This document shows positions 12,167 through 17,971 of a stretch of DNA of 22,359 nucleotides, piece by piece. Position numbers and translations under genes: made by a program. This DNA comes from a virus. The notes beneath the pieces are model-generated. The model did no database searches and was not told the DNA's origin. It was given only the letters and a program-made list of their open reading frames with translations. How positions within the stretch are numbered: the stretch's first letter is position 1; each line of letters begins with the position of its first letter. The stretch spans positions 1 to 22,359 of the IMG/VR virus record IMGVR_UViG_3300023192_002385; one strand, given 5' to 3'.

Positions 12167-12321
12167 TTTTTAACCTCTATTATCTCGGCAGAGTCGAAAC
12201 TTGCGATATGTGAACAGTGGTCATAACATTCATCTTCAATCTGTTTTAATGCTTCTTTTTCTGAGTTTGCTTCAATCCAACAAGTCATATTAACATTAAC
12301 AGACATATGGTATTTTTTCAT
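12163..12321 (-). CDS. 52-residue alpha/beta protein ending IEVKK (DpnD-like?)
   Basis: The product begins MKKYHMSVNVNMTCWIEANS, then EKEALKQIEDE and a cysteine-containing stretch. A strand, then a SEKEAL helix, then a final strand recalls small DpnD/PcfM-type phage proteins, at low confidence. It overlaps both neighbours by four bases. The final strand AEIIEVKK carries the downstream ribosome-binding site. Confidence 0.55.
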   Translation of the reverse strand: MKKYHMSVNVNMTCWIEANSEKEALKQIEDECYDHCSHIASFDSAEIIEVKK

Positions 12322-12473
12322 AACCACTTCCCTTTTAGTATGATTTCTTTATTGCAAAATCGACACCCTGCTTCTAATTCCATTTCTTCGAAACTTTCTA
12401 CTGTGCTTGAGACTTCTGGAGTACCGTTCTTATCAGTCCAAGAGTGATATCCTCGCTTCCGACATAAACTCAT
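12318..12473 (-). CDS. 51-residue putative zinc-binding protein
   Basis: The frame begins MSLCRKRGYHSWTDKNGTPE and later has CRFC. Cys4, His10 and the CxxC at about 37-40 could hold one zinc ion, as in small zinc-ribbon proteins of phage early regions. Four-base overlaps occur at both ends, and a GGGAAGTGG stretch at its end serves the next gene. No family is assigned. Confidence 0.55.
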   Translation of the reverse strand: MSLCRKRGYHSWTDKNGTPEVSSTVESFEEMELEAGCRFCNKEIILKGKWL

Positions 12474-12712
12474 AGTCTTGTCCCTCTCCTTAAAGAGTCT
12501 TCACAATCAGAGCAAACATTTAACTGCTCTGCCTTGTAGTATGTTGTTTCGTTTGAATCATAACAACGCTCACATTCTTTTTTATTTATTGACATTTTAG
12601 TACTATTCTCTTCGATATCAATAACTTTTGTGCCGTCGCAAGCCTCACAATCTTTTTGATTTGTGTAGCTATCGCATACATTACAATCTTCTTTTTTATT
12701 TATTGTTTTCAT
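12470..12712 (-). CDS. 80-residue cysteine-rich zinc protein (DnaJ-type finger-like)
   Basis: Four CxxC pairs are visible: CNVC (10-13), CEAC (22-25), CERC (47-50) and CSDC (67-70), with an intervening DGT segment as in DnaJ-type zinc domains (CxxCxGxG-like, imperfect). Two zinc ions could be bound. It is the first substantial gene of the twelve-gene cassette. GTGAAAG lies near its ATG and a TATA box at 12769-12776 lies upstream, so it has a leader of about 35 bases rather than being leaderless. Confidence 0.7.
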   Translation of the reverse strand: MKTINKKEDCNVCDSYTNQKDCEACDGTKVIDIEENSTKMSINKKECERCYDSNETTYYKAEQLNVCSDCEDSLRRGTRL

Positions 12713-12768
12713 TGTCTTTCACTATGCTAAGTATTACTACTAGGCATACTTATCTATTGTATATGGTG

Positions 12769-12776
12769 TTTATAAA
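12769..12776 (-). promoter_or_regulatory. TATA box of the twelve-gene cassette
   Basis: TTTATAAA is a near-consensus archaeal TATA box. A start about 22 bases downstream on the - strand falls at 12747, the A of a 6-codon frame (12747-12727, MPSSNT), 35 bases before the ATG at 12712. The inverted repeat AAGTAT/ATACTT (12730-12752) spans the expected start region. Confidence 0.55.
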
Positions 12777-12883
12777 GGTGTCTATTATGTATAATATGTT
12801 TATATTTACTACTACTAAGTGAGTACTTTCTTTTATTGAAGAAAGATATAACAAAAGAAGAACTAAGAGAGTATCTATATCCT

Positions 12884-12907
12884 AATTAATATCATAATTA
12901 ATATCAT
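12884..12907. repeat. two tandem copies of a 12-base AT repeat
   Basis: AATTAATATCAT occurs twice without interruption. It lies between the terminator of the resolvase transcript and the promoter of the small-gene cassette and could be a protein-binding or melting element; its function is unknown. Confidence 0.6.
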
Positions 12908-12960
12908 ATATAGTATTTTAATAAGCTACTAAGAGACTATATGTAACATAGACATAGAAT

Positions 12961-12985
12961 AAAAAACAGAGTGTTGAACAACACT
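12961..12985 (-). terminator. hairpin terminator of the resolvase transcript
   Basis: AGTGTTG and CAACACT form a perfect 7-base stem with a 2-base core. On the - strand it is followed by CTG and six T residues (12966-12961). It would end transcripts coming from the resolvase and zinc-ribbon genes. Confidence 0.7.
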
Positions 12986-13053
12986 AAGAAAAGATCGGAT
13001 TTTTTTGCATTAGTTTTAGATAGGTTTATAAGCATTTCGAAAAAATTCTTAGT

Positions 13054-13076
13054 CACTGCTCAGTGGTATATATAAG
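13054..13076 (+). promoter_or_regulatory. palindrome abutting a TATA box
   Basis: CACTGCTCAGTG (13054-13065), two 5-base arms around CT, is followed after one base by the strong TATA-like TATATATAAG on the + strand. It looks like an operator next to a promoter. No + strand gene follows directly, so it may drive a short RNA ending at the T run at 13111-13123, or an antisense RNA toward the resolvase. Confidence 0.4.
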
Positions 13077-13137
13077 AGGTATCTAAAACCGACAGAAAAA
13101 ATTGGAGATTATTTTTTTTTTTTGTAAAAGCTAAAAC

Positions 13138-13299
13138 TTAGTGATGGTACCTAATTCGGTTAGGTACGTCTTCAGGAGGCTTAACTCTATCTCTACATTG
13201 AATACAAGTTCTTCGTCTAACTGCAGTAAGCCATTCACGAGCACACCACTTACATCTGCTATATCTTCTAGGTGGGTTTACGTACGGCGGTTTAATAAT
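13138..13299 (-). CDS. zinc-ribbon frame without ATG (ATT start or -1 frameshift extension)
   Basis: The frame encodes 53 residues with a clear zinc-ribbon: CKWC (16-19) and CIQC (32-35), surrounded by Arg-rich sequence and preceded by KPPYVNPPRRYSR. It looks like a real DNA- or RNA-binding module, yet it has no ATG, GTG or TTG before an in-frame stop at 13312-13314. Two readings are possible. One is initiation at ATT 13299, eight bases after GGAG. The other is a -1 frameshift from the resolvase gene at T TTA AAA (13305-13299), which would join this ribbon to the resolvase C-terminus. The last codons lie in a perfect inverted repeat (13147-13167, GTACCTAA/TTAGGTAC). An old indel is the third possibility. 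Confidence 0.55.
   Translation of the reverse strand: MIKPPYVNPPRRYSRCKWCAREWLTAVRRRTCIQCRDRVKPPEDVPNRIRYHH
13147..13167. repeat. perfect 8-base inverted repeat at a gene end
   Basis: GTACCTAA and TTAGGTAC surround TTCGG. It lies inside the last codons of the zinc-ribbon frame. As RNA it would be a stable hairpin, possibly a 3'-end or termination structure for the - strand transcript, although no long T run follows directly. Confidence 0.5.
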
Positions 13300-13595
13300 T
13301 TTAAAAACTCCTTAAGCTCAATCACAGCATAAGTTTTACCACGATCTTCTTTTACTACTTGCCAGTCTACATTCTCATTAGGTTTTAAATAATCAGCAAT
13401 TGACTTACGACACTTAGCTTGTATCTTCCAGGGTGTTCTACTATCAATGGGATAAATTATAACATCTACTTCGCTATGCATTCCAAGACTTCTACCGTCT
13501 GATGCCCACGCACGCTTTGCCTTGAATCCGTACTTCTCAGCTATATCTACAATTAGGTTTTCAAATCTAGTTCCTTTTCTTTTTTGCCAGCTCAT
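13278..13595 (-). CDS. Hjc-like Holliday junction resolvase (PD-(D/E)XK nuclease)
   Basis: This 105-residue protein has the archaeal Hjc layout. It begins with KRKGTRFENLIVDIAEKYGF (residues 5-24, with Glu12), then KAKRAWASDGRS, a metal-binding Asp44 in SEVDVII and the core pair Q59-x-K61 in KIQAKC, the usual E-x-K varied to Q-x-K. It would cut four-way junctions, resolving replication or recombination intermediates before packaging. GGAGAAAG precedes the ATG and the start overlaps the upstream zinc-ribbon gene by 29 bases. It is slightly shorter than cellular Hjc, and a -1 frameshift near its end could extend it with a zinc ribbon. Confidence 0.85.
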   Translation of the reverse strand: MSWQKRKGTRFENLIVDIAEKYGFKAKRAWASDGRSLGMHSEVDVIIYPIDSRTPWKIQAKCRKSIADYLKPNENVDWQVVKEDRGKTYAVIELKEFLKLLNRRT

Positions 13596-13800
13596 TGTTT
13601 TCTTTCTCCAAGGTTCTGATATAATTTATTCTTGCCATGAAATCATTCAGTTTAGCACTCCGCTTTGCAGGAGTTCTTTTATAATTTCCTGAACCTGATT
13701 TTGAGCATAATGTACAATAATTGGTAGCTTTAGAAGCGGCACGGAATTTCCAATTACACCGGGGACATATTTTAAACTTGTACCCTTTAGTCCTTACCAT
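13567..13800 (-). CDS. 77-residue zinc-ribbon protein with coiled C-terminus
   Basis: From the ATG at 13800 the protein begins MVRTKGYKFKICPRCNWKFR and has a zinc ribbon of C12, C15, C29 and C32 (CPRC, CTLC), then a basic linker and a helix-rich, charged C-terminus (MARINYIRTLEKENNELAKK). It probably binds nucleic acid and may regulate or assist the resolvase, which it overlaps. An upstream TTG (13836) extends the frame but lies too close to the likely TATA box (13845-13850), so the ATG is preferred. Confidence 0.7.
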   Translation of the reverse strand: MVRTKGYKFKICPRCNWKFRAASKATNYCTLCSKSGSGNYKRTPAKRSAKLNDFMARINYIRTLEKENNELAKKKRN

Positions 13801-13916
13801 AAAGTAGCGGGGAGGTCGGTGAAAAACAAAATGCAAAAAGAAACTTTATACAAATATCCTCCCCACCATTTATAAAAAGGGCAAGTCTTTTATATAAGTT
13901 TTTCCTTTTCTGAAAT
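13801..13916. promoter_or_regulatory. divergent promoter region between early and late genes
   Basis: For the + strand, TTTTATATAA (13888-13897) lies 19 bases before the ATG at 13917, implying a leaderless late transcript; a second box (TTTATAAA, 13869-13876) lies further up. For the - strand, TATAAA (13850-13845) would give a leader of about 22 bases before the ATG at 13800. Oppositely oriented GGGGAGG (13809-13815) and CCTCCCC (13858-13864) flank the - strand TATA box, standing out in AT-rich DNA. They look like paired sites for a switch protein. Confidence 0.6.
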
Positions 13917-14222
13917 ATGGAATCGAATACTGATACAAATGTAAAGTTGGAAAACGGGAAAATATTTTTCGCAACGAACAAGGTAGATGAAATGACTGTG
14001 AATGAAGCACAATTACAAATGCAAAATATTGATAAGGGGATTGAAAACCTCAATAATCAAAAAGATAATATGACCACCAACATATCAAATATGGAAAAAG
14101 AGATTGTTCGGTTGAACGGTATCAAACAAAGTATTATATCTGCGGGTGTCGAAGAATTAATTGAAGAAGATGGATCTAACAAAACAGGAAATTCAGGAAC
14201 TCCAAACGGAACTGAAAAATAA
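13917..14222 (+). CDS. 101-residue coiled-coil protein, first late gene
   Basis: The protein begins MESNTDTNVKLENGKIFFAT. Residues about 30-75 form a heptad-like coiled coil (LQMQNIDKGIENLNNQKDNM), followed by an acidic and Gly/Asn-rich tail. It has no cysteines, signal or membrane segment. A TATA box at 13888-13897 suggests a leaderless start. It overlaps the next gene by 53 bases and precedes the terminase genes, so a packaging or assembly accessory is possible. No family is recognised. Confidence 0.7.
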   Translation: MESNTDTNVKLENGKIFFATNKVDEMTVNEAQLQMQNIDKGIENLNNQKDNMTTNISNMEKEIVRLNGIKQSIISAGVEELIEEDGSNKTGNSGTPNGTEK

Positions 14223-14376
14223 ACGAACTCTTAAAGCTCTAGAGAAAGAGTGGGCAGATGGTTGGGCTACACTCCAATCGTGTGATGATACCTCTGAAGG
14301 CAAAGCTTTACGGAAACATTGTAACCTAGTGATGGGTAAGATAATCCTTCTAAAACAGGAAATTTATGGATTATGA
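14170..14376 (+). CDS. 68-residue helical protein before terminase
   Basis: Starting at the ATG at 14170 (the frame extends to a TTG at 14161) the product begins MDLTKQEIQELQTELKNKRT and is two or three charged helices with ALEKEWADGWATLQSCDDT in the middle. GAAGAAG precedes the ATG. It overlaps the upstream gene by 53 bases and the terminase small-subunit gene by 11. No family is recognised. Confidence 0.6.
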   Translation: MDLTKQEIQELQTELKNKRTLKALEKEWADGWATLQSCDDTSEGKALRKHCNLVMGKIILLKQEIYGL

Positions 14377-14941
14377 AGAGATAGCTAAACAGCTCGCTGC
14401 GTTACCGAATACAGAGGAAACACGGCGGAGAGCATTGTTGCTCAAAGAATTTTTGATCTCTGAAGAAAATGCGAAGACAAGAATTGCTGATATAGATAAT
14501 GGAATCTTTAGAGATACATTATCGAGTGACGAGGCTGCTATGGCTGAGCGTCTGTTTAATAATATCAAACGCGAGTTTGAAATCAATTCACAAAAAGACT
14601 TAATGGATTTATGGTTAATGGTTGCTACATTCGTTAAGAGTAAACGATTCATTAGAATCAAAGCAACAGATCCTGATGTCGCAAACAAGATTTCATCAAT
14701 CACCAAAAAATTCTTAGATATATATTCTTCGCTAGGGCGTGAGCTAGGGTTATCGAGACAGCAAAGACTGGTTCGAAGAACAGTTAGTGTGGATGATACA
14801 GGTAGCATAACTGAATTGTTCGCAGGAATTGAGCAAGTAGAATTAGATACTCCAGCTAAACGAAGTAAGAAGAAAAAGAAGTATGGCATTTCAAGCAGCG
14901 ACGAAGAAGAAGTTGAAGCAACTTCCGAAGAATCTAACTAA
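14366..14941 (+). CDS. terminase small subunit (P27-type, probable)
   Basis: The 191-residue protein is mainly helical. Residues about 110-135 (ISSITKKFLDIYSSLGRELG followed by LSRQQR) match the conserved end of P27-family small terminase subunits, in which a long helix leads to GLSPxxR. A basic run (KRSKKKKKYG, about 164-173) and an acidic tail follow. It would recognise viral DNA and load the large subunit. Position supports this: it overlaps the large-subunit gene by 59 bases. The usual N-terminal helix-turn-helix is not obvious. Confidence 0.75.
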   Translation: MDYEEIAKQLAALPNTEETRRRALLLKEFLISEENAKTRIADIDNGIFRDTLSSDEAAMAERLFNNIKREFEINSQKDLMDLWLMVATFVKSKRFIRIKATDPDVANKISSITKKFLDIYSSLGRELGLSRQQRLVRRTVSVDDTGSITELFAGIEQVELDTPAKRSKKKKKYGISSSDEEEVEATSEESN

Positions 14942-16283
14942 GAGTTTAAGTAAAGCGAAAGAAAACCCCGCACTCTTTTGTAGAACATTTCTAAGAAATC
15001 CTTTGGACGCAAGTAAAGCCTTTGAACCTACGTGGTACCAAGAGAAATTTTTTAATAGTAAAAAGAGATTTGTTCTTATTAATGCAGGAAGACAGGTTGG
15101 TAAATCCGAGATGGTAGTAAAATATTCTATCTGGTTAGCATACACTAAACCAAAGTCCAAAATTTTGTTCATCTCTGCTTCGCAAAGACAGGCATCATTA
15201 CTATTACATAAAGTAAGACAAGATATAGAACATAGTGAAATATTAGCTAGATCAATCCAGAGAGCAAGTAGAACTGAAGTACATCTCGATAACGGGAGCA
15301 TGATTGTATCCTTACCTCCAAGTGAAGCTACAATTCGAGGATACACTGCAGACATTGTATTCATAGATGAAGCAGCACACCTATCGAACGACGAATTATA
15401 TTATGAAGTAATAATGCCAATGGTTATTAGAACAGGAGGAAGAATTATACTCACCTCTACACCGTACGGGAAAGCAGGGTTCTTTTATAATATGTATTTA
15501 GAATGGAGTCAAGATAATGATCGCGCAGACGTGTTTCATTTCCCTGCGCTGAAAGATGGTAAACCTTTAGCACCGGGAGTAGATATCAGAGATTTAGAAG
15601 GCCAACGTAAATCAATGGGACCTATTCGTTTCGCCGTTGAGTATTTAGCTGAGTTCGTTGATGACGGAGTTCTCTTTTTCCCAACTGCTTTAATTAAAAC
15701 GTGTATGGAAGATTTCCCACAAGAGAGTTATGGTTCACCTGATGGTGAATACTATATGGGCATAGACTGGGGCAAGCAGAATTCTTCCACAGTTGTTACG
15801 ATCTTACAAAAGAACACAGCAGGACCTAGTAAGATTGTTATGATAAAAGAGTTCAAGCAGATGGCCTATGATCAAGTAATCGGACATGTAATCCAATTCG
15901 CCGAAAGGTTTAAGATTCGGAAGTGCTTAGCAGATACAGGAGCAGGATTAGCTCAAATAGATCAACTCAAAGCTATGGGATTGAGAATCAAAGGATTCAA
16001 TTTTACCGTAGGCAGTAAGGTTGATTTGTTTTCAAATCTTCGGCTGATGATGGAGACAAAGTCACTGGTCTTACCATACAACGAAAAGTTGAAAGCACAA
16101 CTCACGTCATTCAGCCAGAAGGTTTCACCAACGGGAAAAATGCTGCTTCACGCACCAGAAGGTATGCATGATGACTATGTTGATAGTTTGGCTTTAGCAG
16201 TATATAGTCTCAAACGAATGAGTCCAGGGTTCTTTGTTAGAAACGTATTAAAACCCAGAGTAAGATTCAAAAGAAACATTTAA
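14883..16283 (+). CDS. terminase large subunit
   Basis: This 466-residue packaging motor hydrolyses ATP to push DNA into the prohead and cuts the concatemer. The ATPase has Walker A GRQVGKS (69-75), Walker B IVFIDE (158-163) and coupling motif TSTP (191-194). The RNase H-like nuclease has Asp295 in MGIDWGKQNSS, Asp351 in LADTGAG and the acidic cluster HDDYVDS (429-435, D430/D431/D434). Both domains are intact and the length is normal. It overlaps the small-subunit gene by 59 bases, indicating coupled expression, and the portal follows after 34 bases. Confidence 0.96.
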   Translation: MAFQAATKKKLKQLPKNLTKSLSKAKENPALFCRTFLRNPLDASKAFEPTWYQEKFFNSKKRFVLINAGRQVGKSEMVVKYSIWLAYTKPKSKILFISASQRQASLLLHKVRQDIEHSEILARSIQRASRTEVHLDNGSMIVSLPPSEATIRGYTADIVFIDEAAHLSNDELYYEVIMPMVIRTGGRIILTSTPYGKAGFFYNMYLEWSQDNDRADVFHFPALKDGKPLAPGVDIRDLEGQRKSMGPIRFAVEYLAEFVDDGVLFFPTALIKTCMEDFPQESYGSPDGEYYMGIDWGKQNSSTVVTILQKNTAGPSKIVMIKEFKQMAYDQVIGHVIQFAERFKIRKCLADTGAGLAQIDQLKAMGLRIKGFNFTVGSKVDLFSNLRLMMETKSLVLPYNEKLKAQLTSFSQKVSPTGKMLLHAPEGMHDDYVDSLALAVYSLKRMSPGFFVRNVLKPRVRFKRNI

Positions 16284-16317
16284 TAACATCAACCGAATTA
16301 CTGTATCATCACACTCA

Positions 16318-17652
16318 ATGGCGTCACTAGGTAACCGATTCAGGAAGAGTGTTAGAAGTTTATTTCTAACCGAGTCTGGTAAGGGAAAGATAAGCACAGT
16401 ACGGGGTTTTTTTAGTTCTTATAATAATAACTATTCATTAAAAAAAGGTTATGATACTTACGAAAAAATATATAAGGAAGTGCCATTGGTACAAGCAGCA
16501 ATCAATTACACGTCAGATCTTGCAGTCGGTGTTGGTTACGAGTTACTTGGTGAAGATGAAAGAAAAATTAAGACAGTAACTGAGTTCTTTGAAAGTCAAG
16601 ACTTTCATATGATCGCACTAAGGCTTGCTAGAAATATGCTAATTTATGGAAATGGTTATCTCGAATTAGTTAGAGCAGGTTCTAGAATCGTCGAATTAAA
16701 AATTTTACATCCTAAGACTATGAGTGTGACTTTATCAGAAGATGGTACTGGTGAAATTATAGGTTATGAGCAAAAGAGTTCACACACACAATCTATTGAT
16801 TTCACAACGGATGAAATTGCACACTTCAAGATGAATGTCATCGGAGATGCAGCAGAAGGAACCTCAGCAATTGAATGTGTAAGAACAGCACTGGCAACTA
16901 AGCTTCAAATGGAGCATGATTTAAGATTAATCTCTCATAGATACGCAGCACCTCAAGTTCATTATAAATTAGGTACAGAGACTGAACCTGCTACCGAATC
17001 ACAGATTGATGATTTCGAATCTCAACTAAGTGACCAGAATCCTGAAATGGATTTAATCACAGCACACAATGTTGGAGCAGATGTATTAAGACCGTTAGGT
17101 TCAAAGATTGGTGTCGAAGATTTTTTATCTCACATGGAGAATCAAGTCATTGCAGGATTACAAGTTCCTGAAGTAGCGTTAGGTAGGGGACAAAGTATTA
17201 CTGAAGCAACTGCTAAAGTTCAAATTGGAATATTCGATAGAAGAGTTAAATCCATTCAAGAAGTTCTTACAACACAAATCAACATGCTTATCATTGATAA
17301 GATAGTTACTCCTGGTTCAGTAAAACTTAAGTTCGGAGAATTTAGTAAAGAAGACGAAGACGTAAAAGTAAACAGATTGCTTAGATTAAAGGCAGCTGGA
17401 ATTATTGATGCAAGATATGTAGCACAACAATTAGGGATTAAAGTTAAATTTATTCCTAAAGAGGATCCTGGAAACCCTGGAAACAAAGCGTTGAAAGGTC
17501 TGGATGATAATAAGAAAGATAAGTCTCCACATAAAGCACCTCTGAAAGAAGGATTCTATTATTTTGACCAATCAGGAAAACCTGAAAGAATTAGTGCTAA
17601 AGATGAACAATGGTTTAGAGATTACTATCGAAAGGGGATAACTCCATGGTAG
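16318..17652 (+). CDS. portal protein (HK97-type)
   Basis: This 444-residue protein forms the ring at one capsid vertex through which DNA enters. Typical portal features are IYKEVPLVQAAINYTSDLAV (about 56-75), the aliphatic stretch RLARNMLIYGNGYLELVR (102-119), VELKILHPKTMSV and a C-terminal helical region with PEVALGRGQSITEATAKVQI (about 280-299). Its position after terminase and before protease and capsid agrees. No clear Shine-Dalgarno site precedes the ATG. The stop codon overlaps the following gene's start by seven bases. The C-terminal 60 residues are charged and probably flexible. Confidence 0.9.
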   Translation: MASLGNRFRKSVRSLFLTESGKGKISTVRGFFSSYNNNYSLKKGYDTYEKIYKEVPLVQAAINYTSDLAVGVGYELLGEDERKIKTVTEFFESQDFHMIALRLARNMLIYGNGYLELVRAGSRIVELKILHPKTMSVTLSEDGTGEIIGYEQKSSHTQSIDFTTDEIAHFKMNVIGDAAEGTSAIECVRTALATKLQMEHDLRLISHRYAAPQVHYKLGTETEPATESQIDDFESQLSDQNPEMDLITAHNVGADVLRPLGSKIGVEDFLSHMENQVIAGLQVPEVALGRGQSITEATAKVQIGIFDRRVKSIQEVLTTQINMLIIDKIVTPGSVKLKFGEFSKEDEDVKVNRLLRLKAAGIIDARYVAQQLGIKVKFIPKEDPGNPGNKALKGLDDNKKDKSPHKAPLKEGFYYFDQSGKPERISAKDEQWFRDYYRKGITPW

Positions 17653-17936
17653 TTCCGTTTAAGATTGTTAGAAATCCTTACGATAAAAATAAGTGGCAAG
17701 CAGTTTATCAAGGTGATGATGCAGATGTACAATTCAAAACCAATCACACATTAAAAGACCAATCTGTCGGTCTTGGTGAACCTGGAAAAACAGACGGTCA
17801 ACAATGGCCTGAGAATAAATGGAGCACTAAGCAAGATTTGACAAATGTCACTGTAACCATAACAAACGCATTACTGCGAGGTCAACACCCTGAAGATTCA
17901 CCACTTAACACAAAACGTAGTTCTTACAACTATTAA
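17646..17936 (+). CDS. 96-residue protein between portal and protease, unknown function
   Basis: The frame begins MVVPFKIVRNPYDKNKWQAV and is polar, Asn/Thr/Asp-rich, with strands KWQAVYQGDDADVQFKTN and VTVTITNALLRG. It has no cysteines and no membrane segment. It starts inside the portal stop (seven-base overlap), so it is translated with the portal, and may be a head-assembly accessory or minor structural protein. No family is recognised. Confidence 0.65.
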   Translation: MVVPFKIVRNPYDKNKWQAVYQGDDADVQFKTNHTLKDQSVGLGEPGKTDGQQWPENKWSTKQDLTNVTVTITNALLRGQHPEDSPLNTKRSSYNY

Positions 17937-17941
17937 TTATA

Positions 17942-17949
17942 TTTAAATA
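17942..17949 (+). promoter_or_regulatory. TATA box for the prohead protease and capsid genes
   Basis: TTTAAATA lies 22 bases before the ATG at 17972, the common leaderless spacing of this window. It may give the protease, decoration and capsid genes an extra late promoter. Confidence 0.5.
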
Positions 17950-17971
17950 CGCCAAACGATTTAAATAATTT

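Larger units (their letters stand above)
12777..13137. other. non-coding regulatory stretch
   Basis: This is the longest gap between genes. It is very AT-rich and holds a 12-base tandem repeat (12884-12907), a terminator hairpin (12961-12985), two + strand TATA-like boxes (TTTATAA at 13024-13030 and TATATATAA at 13067-13075), a short palindrome (13054-13065) and a long T run (13111-13123). No convincing protein gene, tRNA or other structured RNA was found. A 32-codon frame on the - strand (12937-13035) runs through the terminator and was not accepted. Confidence 0.6.

Noticed and set aside
12937-13035. 32-codon - strand frame (begins MLINLSKTNAKKSDLFLVLF) with a hydrophobic end
   Set aside because: It reads straight through the 12961-12985 terminator hairpin, its TATA spacing is poor (about 31 bases) and it has no ribosome-binding site.
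13801-13836. TTG-initiated 12-residue extension of the zinc-ribbon gene
   Set aside because: The TTG lies only 8 bases from the likely TATA box, and the ATG at 13800 begins the conserved-looking part.
14371-14889. 172-codon frame on the - strand
   Set aside because: It is antisense to the terminase small subunit and has no motif or initiation signal.
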